Of a stretch of 64,000 nt of DNA, positions 26,755 to 35,590 are shown in pieces; positions within the stretch are counted from its first letter, which is position 1; the number at the start of each line of letters is the position of its first letter. A program made the position numbers and the translations under genes. The stretch spans positions 21,652 to 85,651 of the forward strand of contig MKSF01000021.1 in NCBI GenBank assembly GCA_001897155.1, read 5' to 3'. The notes beneath the pieces are model-generated. The model was not told where the DNA came from and ran no database searches. It was given only the letters and a program-made list of their open reading frames with translations. This DNA is from Bacteroidetes bacterium 47-18. GTDB lineage: Bacteria > Bacteroidota > Bacteroidia > Chitinophagales > Chitinophagaceae.

Positions 26755-27696
26755 ATGGAAGCAATAACACTCATAAAGGGACACGGATCGGAAAATGATT
26801 TTTTTATCATTGACAACCTGGAACAACGGTTCGATGACCGGGCAAAATCAGACCTGAGCAGGATATTGTGCGACAGGAAGAATATACTGGGCGGGGCGGA
26901 CGGCGTCCTGTTTATGGAAAAGGGCCGGCAGAGCCCTCACCTGATGCGTATCTTCAATGCTGACGGCACGGAAGCCCTGATGTGCGGTAACGGCATGCGG
27001 CTGGCGGGAAGATGGTCTGCCGGTCAACTGGACGCAACCGAGGTGACGGTGGAGAATGTGACCCACCTGCCTTACCGTATCAGGGTACAGGAAGATTTTT
27101 TCAGGGACGTTTTCGGTATCAGCATTCGTTTTCCGCCTCCCGGCCTGGAGCAGGATTTTATCAAGGGCGCCCCGGTGGTACTGCAGCAGCAAGCGATCGG
27201 GGGATTCGATGAAAAAAGGGCTTACACGGCCATTACCATGCCCAACCCGCATATCATCGCCTTTATGCAGCATATTGATGACCAGGAGCTGGAAGCAGCA
27301 GGAAAAGCCGCCAATGATAACAAACAGCTGTTTCCCCAGGGTGTCAATGTAAGCTGGACCTCCGTCATAGATGACCATACTATTTTCGTCAGCACCTATG
27401 AGAGAGGTGTAGGGCTCACCAATGCCTGTGGAACGGCCATGGTAGCCGCTACCGTGGCGGGTGTGCTGAGAGGCGACCTGCCGCCCGGCGAAACGATCAC
27501 CGTCCGCAATAAGGGCGGCTTCATAAAGGTAACGGTATATGAAGACTGGTCCACCCTTATGACCGGCAATGCCACGTATAACGCGCATTATTCCGTAGCT
27601 GTTGACGGGCAGGACCAGATACTCATCCTCAGCCATGTGACCGGCAATGAGCAGGAAAAGTACGAGCTGCTGAAAGCCGCTGCCGCCCGGCAGTGA
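26755..27696 (+). CDS. dapF: Diaminopimelate epimerase
   Basis: DapF converts LL- to meso-diaminopimelate for lysine and peptidoglycan. The two catalytic cysteines are Cys77 (ALMCGNGMRLAG) and Cys225 (TNACGTAMVAA). The 313-residue length exceeds the usual 260-290, mainly through a longer C-terminus. The start lies just after the preceding terminator, leaving a very short leader. Confidence 0.95.
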   Translation: MEAITLIKGHGSENDFFIIDNLEQRFDDRAKSDLSRILCDRKNILGGADGVLFMEKGRQSPHLMRIFNADGTEALMCGNGMRLAGRWSAGQLDATEVTVENVTHLPYRIRVQEDFFRDVFGISIRFPPPGLEQDFIKGAPVVLQQQAIGGFDEKRAYTAITMPNPHIIAFMQHIDDQELEAAGKAANDNKQLFPQGVNVSWTSVIDDHTIFVSTYERGVGLTNACGTAMVAATVAGVLRGDLPPGETITVRNKGGFIKVTVYEDWSTLMTGNATYNAHYSVAVDGQDQILILSHVTGNEQEKYELLKAAAARQ

Positions 27697-27787
27697 CAAT
27701 CCATATGCCGGGATAGCAGGTACATCTTTATAAGCGATTATCAGCTTACAGGCAGCACTTTTGTCATAAATGTACTGCATGCGTACC

Positions 27788-27817
27788 GGCCATTCCGAAC
27801 GGATATGAGACACCTCT
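27788..27817 (-). repeat. Dispersed intergenic repeat (family 2) core copy
   Basis: GGCCATTCCGAACGGATATG followed by AGACACCTCT is a slightly diverged inverted copy of the core at 4681-4700. It sits in the 165-bp convergent gap between dapF and the next gene. Confidence 0.6.
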
Positions 27818-27861
27818 TACCCTACATCACCCAACTATATTATAACATTTATAAAATTGGC

Positions 27862-28830
27862 TTAGGGCAGCAGGAGAGTGTACAGCACATTGTCTGCCAG
27901 GAAATGCATGGTGTACTCCGTAGCCAGTTCCAGGATAGTAGCATTCCGGCTGTCATAATCTGCCAGGAAAGTGGCGACCGCCTTACGCCCGGCCTTATCC
28001 AGCTCCACCGTCTGCGCCAGCTCATGGATCGCATGGAGCGTAAGCCCGTCATCCTTCAGCTCCCCGATCGTCGCGATCATCCAGCTAAGCGCCATAAAGC
28101 CGGTCTTATCAAGACAGATCAGCTTTTCATACTTATAGCTGCCGGTAAACTGGTTAAAAGGAGATGCCAGCACCTTATCTGTCAGGTATTTCCTGAACTT
28201 TTCAGGTACCGGGTCGGCTGTTTCCTTAAGCTTTACCATACCGTCCAGAGCGTGACAGTAAATGCTGAGCCAGCGCAGCTTCCTGCGCAGCTCATGTACA
28301 TGCTCCTCTATATCTTCAAAGGGGAATGGCGCCTTTCCTATAAAAGAATAGACCTTGCGGATTTCAGAACGGTACACCTCTACCAGGGCCTGCCGCTCTT
28401 CCGCTTCCTTCAGCCATTTCAGGGTCCTGAGCTTTTTATTCCACTCAGGCAGGCGTCGCCCGTTCCACCAGTCACCTGATGCCAGCACTTCGTTCACATG
28501 CTGCGCTGCCGCTTCCCTCTTCCGTACTATCTGTGTCCTGATGACCTCCGGTAATGCCGCATCCGCAGACAATTCCTTGTCCAGCACCACATAAAAGTCG
28601 TACATGCCCAAAGCGTCTTCTACCAGCTTGGCCTGCTCCAGCATCTTCTTAAAGGTTTTGCCATTGTGCAGGTCCTGGTACAGGCGGCACAGCCCTTCCA
28701 CCATAAAGAACGGCGTTCTTAAATCATTTTTATAAACATACTCCACCGGGTCGTCCGACCGGGAAGCTTTCTCCAGGATAGCGCCGATATTATCCATTTG
28801 CTTTACAAATCTCAGGTAGCCGAATTTCAT
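27862..28830 (-). CDS. Hypothetical helical protein, possibly CHAD-like
   Basis: The 322-residue protein is predicted mostly helical and has no signal peptide. Two stretches recall CHAD helices: EDALGMYDFY (compare the family's LGxxRDxDV) and HVHELRRKLRWLSIYCHAL (compare Kxx-K-lrY). The characteristic histidines are only partly kept, so the link is weak. CHAD proteins bind polyphosphate; nothing here confirms that. No operon partner is seen. Confidence 0.5.
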   Translation of the reverse strand: MKFGYLRFVKQMDNIGAILEKASRSDDPVEYVYKNDLRTPFFMVEGLCRLYQDLHNGKTFKKMLEQAKLVEDALGMYDFYVVLDKELSADAALPEVIRTQIVRKREAAAQHVNEVLASGDWWNGRRLPEWNKKLRTLKWLKEAEERQALVEVYRSEIRKVYSFIGKAPFPFEDIEEHVHELRRKLRWLSIYCHALDGMVKLKETADPVPEKFRKYLTDKVLASPFNQFTGSYKYEKLICLDKTGFMALSWMIATIGELKDDGLTLHAIHELAQTVELDKAGRKAVATFLADYDSRNATILELATEYTMHFLADNVLYTLLLP

Positions 28831-28900
28831 AATCGTTCTGTTTAAAGGTGAATAACAGGCTGCAGGTGACCGATAGCTGCCAGCGCAGCTTTGATATGGA

Positions 28901-29347
28901 TCAGGACAGCAGCATTTCTATATGCGGTATATCGTCTTCAAGGTATTGCACACCCTGCGGCACAAAGCCAAGGCGCTCATAAAATTCCAGCAAGTACAAC
29001 TGCGCGGAGATTCGTACAGGATATCCCGGATAAGCCATACGGCACTGCTCCATGGCGTACTCCATCAGGGGGACGCCCCAGCCCTGCCTCCTGATGTCCG
29101 GATGGGTCACTACCCTGCCTATGGCTGCAGCGGCATCGTACTTTATGCCCGGAGGTATGCACCTGGTATAGCCTGTAATGCGGTCGTTCTCATCCACCAT
29201 CAGGTTATGGGAGGCCAGGAGATCCACCTCATCCATATCCTGATAAGGGCATTGCTGCTCCACCACGAATACCAGGGAGCGGAGCTGCAGCAAGGCATAC
29301 AGCTCCCTGTTCGTAAGCGCTTCAAAGGTTTTGGTAACGAATCGCAT
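28901..29347 (-). CDS. elaA: ElaA-like GNAT acetyltransferase
   Basis: From Met at 29347 (MRFVTKTFEALT) the protein has 148 residues. It matches E. coli ElaA over ELYALLQLRSLVFVVEQQCPYQDMDEVD, IGRVVTHPDIRRQGWG (acetyl-CoA loop) and LEFYERLGFVP...DDIPHIEM. The substrate is unknown. The longer frame from 29362 would overlap the M42 peptidase stop, so the shorter start is preferred; only one base then separates the genes, indicating an operon. Confidence 0.9.
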   Translation of the reverse strand: MRFVTKTFEALTNRELYALLQLRSLVFVVEQQCPYQDMDEVDLLASHNLMVDENDRITGYTRCIPPGIKYDAAAAIGRVVTHPDIRRQGWGVPLMEYAMEQCRMAYPGYPVRISAQLYLLEFYERLGFVPQGVQYLEDDIPHIEMLLS

Positions 29348-29348
29348 T

Positions 29349-30437
29349 TTAAAGCTTATCAAAATATTTGAAAGAATGATTTTTCCGGATATTCAGCAAG
29401 GTATGGTAGATCAGGGAGATCACGTTCGACACATCATCCTTATGCACCATTTCAACGGTAGTATGCATATACCGGAGCGGTAAGGAGATCAGCGCCGAAG
29501 GCGTACCCGCGTTGCTGTAGGCAAAGGCATCCGTATCCGTACCGGTGGAACGGGAGCAGGCATTCTTCTGTAAAGGTATCTCCTGCTCGGAGGCGGTATC
29601 CAGCAGCAGCTTCAGGAGATTCATCTGCACTGCCGGTCCATAGGCCACTACGGGTCCTGAACCGCATTTCACATCACCCTGCACATGCTTGTTGATCATC
29701 GGCGTATGCGTGTCGTGCGTGACGTCCGTACAGATCGCCACATCCGGCTGCAGCCTCCTGGAGATCATTTCAGCACCACGCAACCCTATCTCTTCCTGTA
29801 CCGCGTTGACCACATACAGGGTATAGGGCAGCTTCTTTTTATTCTCCTTCAGGAGCCGGGCCACTTCCGCTATCATAAATCCCCCTATCCTGTTATCCAG
29901 CGCACGGCCCACATAGTACCGGTCATTCAGCACCTCGAAGGTATCTTCATAGGTGATGACAGAACCGATATCAATGCCCAGCTCCAGGACCTCGTCCCTG
30001 GAAGTACAGCCGCAGTCGATAAAGATATTCTTAAGGGTCGGCGCCTCTTCCTTCTCGCCGGAGCGGGTATGGATGGCAGGCCAGCCGAAGACGCCTTTCA
30101 CAACGCCTTTAGCACCGTGAATCAGCACTTTTTTGGAAGGTGCGATCTGGTGGTCCGAACCTCCGTTCCTGATCACATAGATCAGCCCGTCATTCGTGAT
30201 ATAATTGACATACCAGGATATCTCGTCCGCGTGCGCCTCGATGACCACCTTGTAATCCTTACCGGGATTGATGACACCTACCGCCGTTCCGTAATCATCC
30301 AGGAACCATTCATCTATATAGGGCTCTAAATATTTCAGCCATATCTTCTGCCCTCCCGCTTCAAACGATGTGGGAGAAGGGTTATTGATATAAGACTCTA
30401 AAAATGCCAGGGACTGCTTAGTCATTACTTTTTTCAT
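29349..30437 (-). CDS. M42-family metallo-aminopeptidase
   Basis: It has 362 residues. Metal ligands of the M42 glutamyl/leucyl aminopeptidase fold are visible: VIEAHADEISWYV, VGRALDNRIGGFM, QEEIGLRGAEM and ICTDVTHDTH, with a late His in RYMHTTVEMVH. The family forms cytosolic dodecamers that trim peptides. It is the first gene before elaA and probably cotranscribed with it. Confidence 0.93.
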   Translation of the reverse strand: MKKVMTKQSLAFLESYINNPSPTSFEAGGQKIWLKYLEPYIDEWFLDDYGTAVGVINPGKDYKVVIEAHADEISWYVNYITNDGLIYVIRNGGSDHQIAPSKKVLIHGAKGVVKGVFGWPAIHTRSGEKEEAPTLKNIFIDCGCTSRDEVLELGIDIGSVITYEDTFEVLNDRYYVGRALDNRIGGFMIAEVARLLKENKKKLPYTLYVVNAVQEEIGLRGAEMISRRLQPDVAICTDVTHDTHTPMINKHVQGDVKCGSGPVVAYGPAVQMNLLKLLLDTASEQEIPLQKNACSRSTGTDTDAFAYSNAGTPSALISLPLRYMHTTVEMVHKDDVSNVISLIYHTLLNIRKNHSFKYFDKL

Positions 30438-30541
30438 ATGGTCGCTCTTTGCTGTAAAAGGTTATGCAATAGTACAAATATCGCGTATTTCGGCTTAAAA
30501 ACCCTGTACTTCGACCGGCGCCGGTTTTTTGAAATATTTTT

Positions 30542-30571
30542 TTGCGGAAATCAAAACTCGTTATATATTTG
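30542..30571 (+). promoter_or_regulatory. Promoter of the tandem tRNA-Thr genes
   Basis: TTG (30542-30544), exactly 19 bp, TATATTTG (30564-30571): a perfect Bacteroidota promoter located 21 bp upstream of the first tRNA. Confidence 0.8.
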
Positions 30572-30592
30572 CACCCGTTTCGATGCAGCTAC

Positions 30593-30665
30593 GCCGCCTT
30601 AGCTCAGTTGGTAGAGCAGCTGATTTGTAATCAGCAGGTCGTAAGTTCGAGTCTTATAGGCGGCT
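30593..30665 (+). tRNA. tRNA-Thr (anticodon UGU), copy 1
   Basis: The 73-nt cloverleaf has acceptor stem GCCGCCT/AGGCGGC with discriminator T, D-arm AGCTCAGTTGGTAGAGC, anticodon loop TTTGTAA (anticodon TGT) between CTGAT and ATCAG, and T-arm loop TTCGAGT. CCA is not encoded. Confidence 0.96.
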
Positions 30666-30704
30666 CTCTGAAAAACCCCGTACCATCGTGTACAATATGC
30701 TATT

Positions 30705-30777
30705 GCCGCCTTAGCTCAGCTGGTAGAGCAGCTGATTTGTAATCAGCAGGTCGTAAGTTCGAATCTTATAGGCGGCT
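30705..30777 (+). tRNA. tRNA-Thr (anticodon UGU), copy 2
   Basis: This is an almost identical copy of the tRNA at 30593: it differs at one D-loop base (GCTCAGC versus GCTCAGT) and one T-loop base (TTCGAAT versus TTCGAGT). Same anticodon TGT. The two genes are 39 bp apart and likely cotranscribed. Confidence 0.96.
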
Positions 30778-30909
30778 CTTTTCCCTCTCCTGTTTTCCCG
30801 GCGCTGTTCATCATTTCCCTGTCCTATAATCCATTGTTATTAAAGCCTGGCGTGAGCGGTCTTGTCCGTAATTTTTGTAACTTGCCGCATTAATTTCAGA
30901 ATACATCTT

Positions 30910-32118
30910 ATGCTTAAAATAGGACTCATCAGGGAAGGCAAGAAGATTCCCGACACCAGGGTGGCGCTGACGCCCGAGCAATGCGCTGTCATCACCAATA
31001 CCTACCCGGACATCCGGATCGTAGTGGAATCCTCTCCCAACCGGTGCTATACGGACCAGGAATATACCGCGCAGCATATACCCGTAGTGACCGACGTCAG
31101 CGACTGTGATATCCTGTTAGGGATAAAGGAAGTGCCCATTCCGTCCCTGATCCCCGGCAAGACCTATTTTTTCTTCAGCCACACCAAAAAGAAGCAGCCC
31201 TATAACCAGGACCTGATGAAGGCCATGATAGCAGAGCGCATCACTATGATAGACTATGAGACGCTCACGTATGATGACGGCGCCAGGATCATAGGCTTTG
31301 GGTTCTATGCAGGCGTGGTAGGTGCCCACAACGGGTTGCTCACCTATGGTATGAAAAGTAAAAAGTATAACCTGATCCCCGCGCATCTTTGCAGGGACAA
31401 AAAAGAAATGCTCCAGCAGTACAACCATGTCAAGCTGCCGCCGATGAAGATCGTGGTGACAGGCAGCGGTAAGGTAGCTGCGGGCATTCTGGATATACTG
31501 CATTCCTGGGACATCAAGAATATAGAGCCCGAAGATTTCCTGGGCCAGTCCTATGATTACCCGGTCTATACCCACCTGAAAGGCCACGACCTCTACCAGC
31601 ATAAGGACGGTGAGCACTTTAACAGGAGTGAGTTCCACGAGCATCCCGAAAGATACAAATGCGTATTCGGTCCTTATACCCGTACTGCCGACATATTGAT
31701 GCACGGCATTTACTGGAACGATAAAATAGACGCTATGTTCAGGGCGGAAGATATCAGGAACAGGGATTTCACCCTCCAGGTCATAGCCGATATCACGTGC
31801 GACCCCTTCGGCTCCATACCGATCAATGTAGGCGCTTCCACCATCACCCAACCCGTGTACGGTATTGACAGAAAATCCGGCCAGCAGACCGTCCCGTTCC
31901 TGCCCTCAGATATCAGCGTTGATGTGATGGCGGTGGACAACCTGCCCAATGAGCTGCCCAGGGATGCCTCTGAGCATTTTGGTGAGCATATGATCAAATA
32001 CATCATACCGGAGCTCCTAAAGGAAGAGAGCGAGATGCTGGACAGGGCCACTATCTGTAAGGACGGTCGCCTGACCTCTTATTTTGACTACCTGGCTGAT
32101 TATGCTTACGGTGAATGA
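30910..32118 (+). CDS. Saccharopine/alanine dehydrogenase-like NAD(P) oxidoreductase
   Basis: From ATG 30910 the protein has 402 residues. The N-terminal half (LKIGLIREGKKIPDTRVALTPEQC) and the Rossmann motif VVTGSGKVAAGILDILHSWD belong to the alanine dehydrogenase / NAD(P) transhydrogenase superfamily, with the closest look to lysine-forming saccharopine dehydrogenase (LYS1-type). The substrate is uncertain. The longer frame from 30862 runs into the promoter-like leader and is rejected. Confidence 0.8.
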   Translation: MLKIGLIREGKKIPDTRVALTPEQCAVITNTYPDIRIVVESSPNRCYTDQEYTAQHIPVVTDVSDCDILLGIKEVPIPSLIPGKTYFFFSHTKKKQPYNQDLMKAMIAERITMIDYETLTYDDGARIIGFGFYAGVVGAHNGLLTYGMKSKKYNLIPAHLCRDKKEMLQQYNHVKLPPMKIVVTGSGKVAAGILDILHSWDIKNIEPEDFLGQSYDYPVYTHLKGHDLYQHKDGEHFNRSEFHEHPERYKCVFGPYTRTADILMHGIYWNDKIDAMFRAEDIRNRDFTLQVIADITCDPFGSIPINVGASTITQPVYGIDRKSGQQTVPFLPSDISVDVMAVDNLPNELPRDASEHFGEHMIKYIIPELLKEESEMLDRATICKDGRLTSYFDYLADYAYGE

Positions 32119-32177
32119 ATAGAACCCGGTAAAACAATTTTTTAGGCATCCGTGTACCAAAAAATTCAGAGTTGAAT

Positions 32178-32185
32178 TATCTTTG
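32178..32185 (+). promoter_or_regulatory. -7 box of carA promoter
   Basis: TATCTTTG matches TAnnTTTG and leaves a 38-nt leader before the carA ATG. No matching TTG is present 19 bp upstream, so the -33 element is weak or absent. Confidence 0.4.
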
Positions 32186-32223
32186 CACCATCTTTACTTA
32201 ATATACAGCAACTAAATTTCAGA

Positions 32224-33333
32224 ATGTCTCAAGAAAATTCACCAGCCCAGGCTTTATTACTTTTGGAAGACGGTACTCTTTTCAGGGGAAAAGCTTATGG
32301 CAAAACAGGCACTACAGCAGGAGAGATCTGCTTCAACACGGGAATGACAGGCTACCAGGAAGTCTTTACCGACCCCAGCTATACCGGGCAGATGCTGATC
32401 ATGAATACCTGCTATATCGGCAATTACGGGGTTAATGAAGCCGATGTGGAATCCGACAGTGTGAAAATAAGGGGACTGATCTGCAAAAATATAACCAAAC
32501 GCTATTCCAGGATGGTAGCTACAGGCTCCCTGGAAGATTACCTCTCCGCCAACAACATAGTAGCTATCCAGGATGTGGATACACGGTCGCTGGTACAGCA
32601 TATCCGCCAGAAAGGGGCTATGAACTGCATTATCTCCTCCGAGATAAGCGATATCGACACCCTGAAGGCAGAGCTGGCCAAAGTGCCGCCGATGGAAGGG
32701 CTGGAGCTGTCTTCCCAGATATCCACTACCGCCCCGTATTACTATGGTGACAAGGACGCAGCGCTGAAAATATCGGTGCTGGACCTGGGCGTGAAGAAAA
32801 ACATCCTGCAATGCCTTGCCGAAAGAGGCACTTACCTGAAAGTATTCCCGGCAAAGACCCCCGCGCAGGAGCTGCTGGACTTCCAGCCGGACGGTATCTT
32901 TATTTCCAACGGCCCCGGAGACCCGGCATCTATGCCTTATGCTATAGCAACCGTAAAAGAGCTCCTGGCAGCCAATAAGCCGTTCTTCGGCATCTGCCTG
33001 GGTCACCAGCTGCTGGCGTCCGCGATGGGCATACCGACCTTTAAGATGCAGCATGGGCACAGGGGCCTGAACCACCCGGTAAAGAACCTGATCACCGGCA
33101 GATCCGAGATCACTACCCAGAACCATGGCTTCGGGATAGAGCCGGAAGCTACCCGGAACCACCCGGATATCGAGATCACCCACCTGAACCTGAACGACCA
33201 GTCCATTGAAGGTATCCGTATTAAGAACAAGCCGGCCTTCTCTGTGCAGTATCACCCGGAAAGCACACCCGGACCATTCGATTCCAGGTACCTCTTCGAT
33301 GATTTCATCGCGATGATCCGGCAACACCAGTAA
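32224..33333 (+). CDS. carA: Carbamoyl-phosphate synthase, small (glutaminase) subunit
   Basis: CarA has 369 residues. The N-terminal CPSase small-chain domain includes LLLEDGTLFRGKAYG and TGMTGYQEVFTDPSYTGQ. The class I glutaminase has its Cys in FFGICLGHQLL and His in VQYHPESTPGP. It supplies ammonia to CarB for pyrimidine and arginine synthesis. carB is not in the window. It ends at a terminator. Confidence 0.96.
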   Translation: MSQENSPAQALLLLEDGTLFRGKAYGKTGTTAGEICFNTGMTGYQEVFTDPSYTGQMLIMNTCYIGNYGVNEADVESDSVKIRGLICKNITKRYSRMVATGSLEDYLSANNIVAIQDVDTRSLVQHIRQKGAMNCIISSEISDIDTLKAELAKVPPMEGLELSSQISTTAPYYYGDKDAALKISVLDLGVKKNILQCLAERGTYLKVFPAKTPAQELLDFQPDGIFISNGPGDPASMPYAIATVKELLAANKPFFGICLGHQLLASAMGIPTFKMQHGHRGLNHPVKNLITGRSEITTQNHGFGIEPEATRNHPDIEITHLNLNDQSIEGIRIKNKPAFSVQYHPESTPGPFDSRYLFDDFIAMIRQHQ

Positions 33334-33372
33334 AAATATTCAGATATAAAGGCGGTGCCGCCAAAAAAGTAC

Positions 33373-33423
33373 ACAACCCTGTCATATGGAGCTAAGCTCA
33401 AATATTGACAGGGTTGTTTTTTA
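33373..33423 (+). terminator. Terminator after carA
   Basis: ACAACCCTGTCA (33373-33384) pairs with TGACAGGGTTGT (33406-33417) and is followed by TTTTTT. A smaller hairpin (GAGCT/AGCTC) sits in the loop. Confidence 0.8.
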
Positions 33424-33434
33424 TACATAGATAT

Positions 33435-33490
33435 CACATTTCGACAGGCTCAATGTGACAGACACAACGAACTTAATGTGACAAGACCAA
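33435..33490. repeat. REP-like palindromic repeat (family 1), single divergent copy
   Basis: Positions 33435-33460 match the reverse complement of 4609-4634 at 25 of 26 bases. A second, weaker half follows (ACTTAATGTGACAAG). It lies in the gap between carA and the convergent serine hydrolase. Confidence 0.7.
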
Positions 33491-33552
33491 AGCTCAATGC
33501 AACAAAAGCAGGCTTGTTAAAAAGCGTTTTTTTGGCACCGGGAGCTATAAGG

Positions 33553-34722
33553 CTACCGGGTAATGACCCCAACGATCTTATCCCGCATCTCAAAAAATAC
33601 CGGGCGCAGCGCGCTGTTGCCATCCGTACCATAGTTGACGATCAGTACCATAGTGGTCTGCCGTTCGGGAAAGTAAAAAAGGTCGGCGCTGTAAGCCAGG
33701 TCACGTCCCCTGTGCCCGTAAGCATAGTCATTGCCCTTATTGATAAAATCCTTCATTACGCCCAATCCCAGCAGCCTGTTGCTGCCTTCTTCCTCATAAC
33801 TGTTGAACGTCAGCAGGGTATCCAGGTAGGAACCAGGCAGCAGGGTCTTCCGTTCAAACAGCGCCTCGCTGAATTTCAAAAGGTCTGACACGCTGGAATA
33901 GATACCGGTATAGCCATTGCCGCTGCCCGTATTATAGCTGGACAGGTTGGCGATCGTTCCGTTGTTATACAGGTCATAATAGCCCTGTGCCACTTTGCCC
34001 TCCGGCAGCTTATCATGGTAATAGTAATAAGTATTTTCCAGGCCAAGGGGATCAATGATCCTGCTGTGCAGCAGCGATGCGTGACTGCCTGCCTGGCCGT
34101 CTATGATCATGCTTAGCAGGAGCGTATTGGTATTGGAATACCCTGCCCTGCTTCCTGCGGCAAAAGCAGCCGGCCGGTTCCGCACAAAGGCCAGTATATC
34201 CTCCTGTGTCCTGTGGTAAGGCGGGTTATTCAATATGCTGAGATAAAATTCCGTGTCCTTGATCACATCATAGATACCAGAGGTATGGTTCAGGAGCTGG
34301 CGGATGGTCACCTCGTCTGCGTTGGCAATGCCTTTCAGCGTAGCGGCATCCAGGTAATCGCTTATTTTCCGGTCCAGGTCCAGTCGTTGCTCCGCCACCA
34401 GCTGCAGGGTCAGCACGCCCATAAACAGCTTGGTGATGCTGGCGACCTTACTGACATGACAGGGCTGCATGGCCACCTGCCTGCCGATATCGGCAAAGCC
34501 GGCGGATTCCGTCCATACGCCTTCATTATCCTTGATCAGCAGGGTCATGCCGGGCAGTCCCCGCTCCCTGGCTTCCTTCAGGATGGTACGGTATTGCTGT
34601 GCTTTACTGTGCTGATCGTTGGACATAACATTACATTGGACGGTAGCTTCTATCGTTGGTTTGGTGCAGGTGCTGAAACATAGCATTCCTGCCACCGCGC
34701 CGATCATATGTTTAATTTTCAT
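33553..34722 (-). CDS. Beta-lactamase-family serine hydrolase lipoprotein
   Basis: It has 389 residues with an N-terminal export signal ending near Cys19 (MLCFSTCTKP). The class C/PBP-like motifs are SITK (KVASITKLFM), the tyrosine motif YSNTN (GYSNTNTLLLS) and a late GHRGRDLAYSADLFYFP. The family includes D-aminopeptidases, esterases and D-Ala-D-Ala carboxypeptidases; which one this is cannot be told. Its start overlaps the end of the following upstream gene by 11 bp, so translation is coupled. Confidence 0.88.
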   Translation of the reverse strand: MKIKHMIGAVAGMLCFSTCTKPTIEATVQCNVMSNDQHSKAQQYRTILKEARERGLPGMTLLIKDNEGVWTESAGFADIGRQVAMQPCHVSKVASITKLFMGVLTLQLVAEQRLDLDRKISDYLDAATLKGIANADEVTIRQLLNHTSGIYDVIKDTEFYLSILNNPPYHRTQEDILAFVRNRPAAFAAGSRAGYSNTNTLLLSMIIDGQAGSHASLLHSRIIDPLGLENTYYYYHDKLPEGKVAQGYYDLYNNGTIANLSSYNTGSGNGYTGIYSSVSDLLKFSEALFERKTLLPGSYLDTLLTFNSYEEEGSNRLLGLGVMKDFINKGNDYAYGHRGRDLAYSADLFYFPERQTTMVLIVNYGTDGNSALRPVFFEMRDKIVGVITR

Positions 34723-35341
34723 GTTGCCGGTCTTTTTGTCGTTTGATAGTGTACTGTATGCCTATATGGAAAGCGGTATTGGGCAGTAGAGGCACATAAT
34801 CTTTCACAAAAGGGGTCTGCATCCAGAACTGGTATTGGATAAAGGGCTTTACAGGCAATTTCAGGCAAGGCTCCAGGTCGTATCCCAGCGTCAGCGCCGT
34901 GCTGAACATCGCCTGTGGCCTTCCCCAGTTAGCCTTGGCCACATAGGTGCCGTTTTCCTGCCGGAATACGGGAATAGCGGGGAAAGCGTGCAGGTAACCG
35001 GCACCGGCTGTCAGTGCAGCAGACAGCCTGAATTTAAAGCGGTATTCATACCCGGCCTCCGTATAAAGCTGCACGGCCTGCTGCGCGAACCTGTGATAAA
35101 AATAGCCCAGCTTCGCGGTCTGGAAAAAGCTGCTGTTAGGCCACTTTTTATAAGTGTGAAAATAACCGGCCTGCACGCCGGGATGCACAGAACGGTTCCA
35201 GATGCCTGCAAAGCCCGTTCCGGGCAACGAGGTCCCGTTATTAAAAAAGCTCAGGCTAAGGGGTATATCTCCTTTCCCGGCCCGCACTTCCCTGCTACAG
35301 CATACCAGAGACAGGATAAAAAATCCGTATAATATTCTCAT
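34712..35341 (-). CDS. Putative outer-membrane beta-barrel protein
   Basis: From Met at 35341 (MRILYGFFILSLVCCSREVRAGKG) it has 209 residues with a signal sequence and then alternating aromatic/polar stretches ending PNTAFHIGIQYTIKRQ, as in small Bacteroidota outer-membrane barrels. The longer frame from 35416 is rejected because its extra residues lie upstream of a natural signal peptide. It is the first gene of a two-gene operon with the serine hydrolase. Confidence 0.65.
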   Translation of the reverse strand: MRILYGFFILSLVCCSREVRAGKGDIPLSLSFFNNGTSLPGTGFAGIWNRSVHPGVQAGYFHTYKKWPNSSFFQTAKLGYFYHRFAQQAVQLYTEAGYEYRFKFRLSAALTAGAGYLHAFPAIPVFRQENGTYVAKANWGRPQAMFSTALTLGYDLEPCLKLPVKPFIQYQFWMQTPFVKDYVPLLPNTAFHIGIQYTIKRQKDRQHEN

Positions 35342-35590
35342 AAACATTAGATAATACGATCTTACAAATATATCAAATATAATCGCTTTGTCCGTAGCAG
35401 CATCCCCGTATGCCAAAAAGATTTTAGAATACCGGCGGCGGTCACCTGGGCGTCACGGCACTGATCGGGATATCATAGCGTCAGACACCGCATTGAACAA
35501 AACAGGTTTAAAACTACTTATAACAGGAATTTCACGTGGGATTTACAAGAGTTATAAATACCTTTATGCGGTCCATTCAAACTACGTACT

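Noticed and set aside
30542..30742. A 66-codon open frame across the tRNA region
   Set aside because: It reads through the promoter and tRNA-Thr genes and is not protein-coding.
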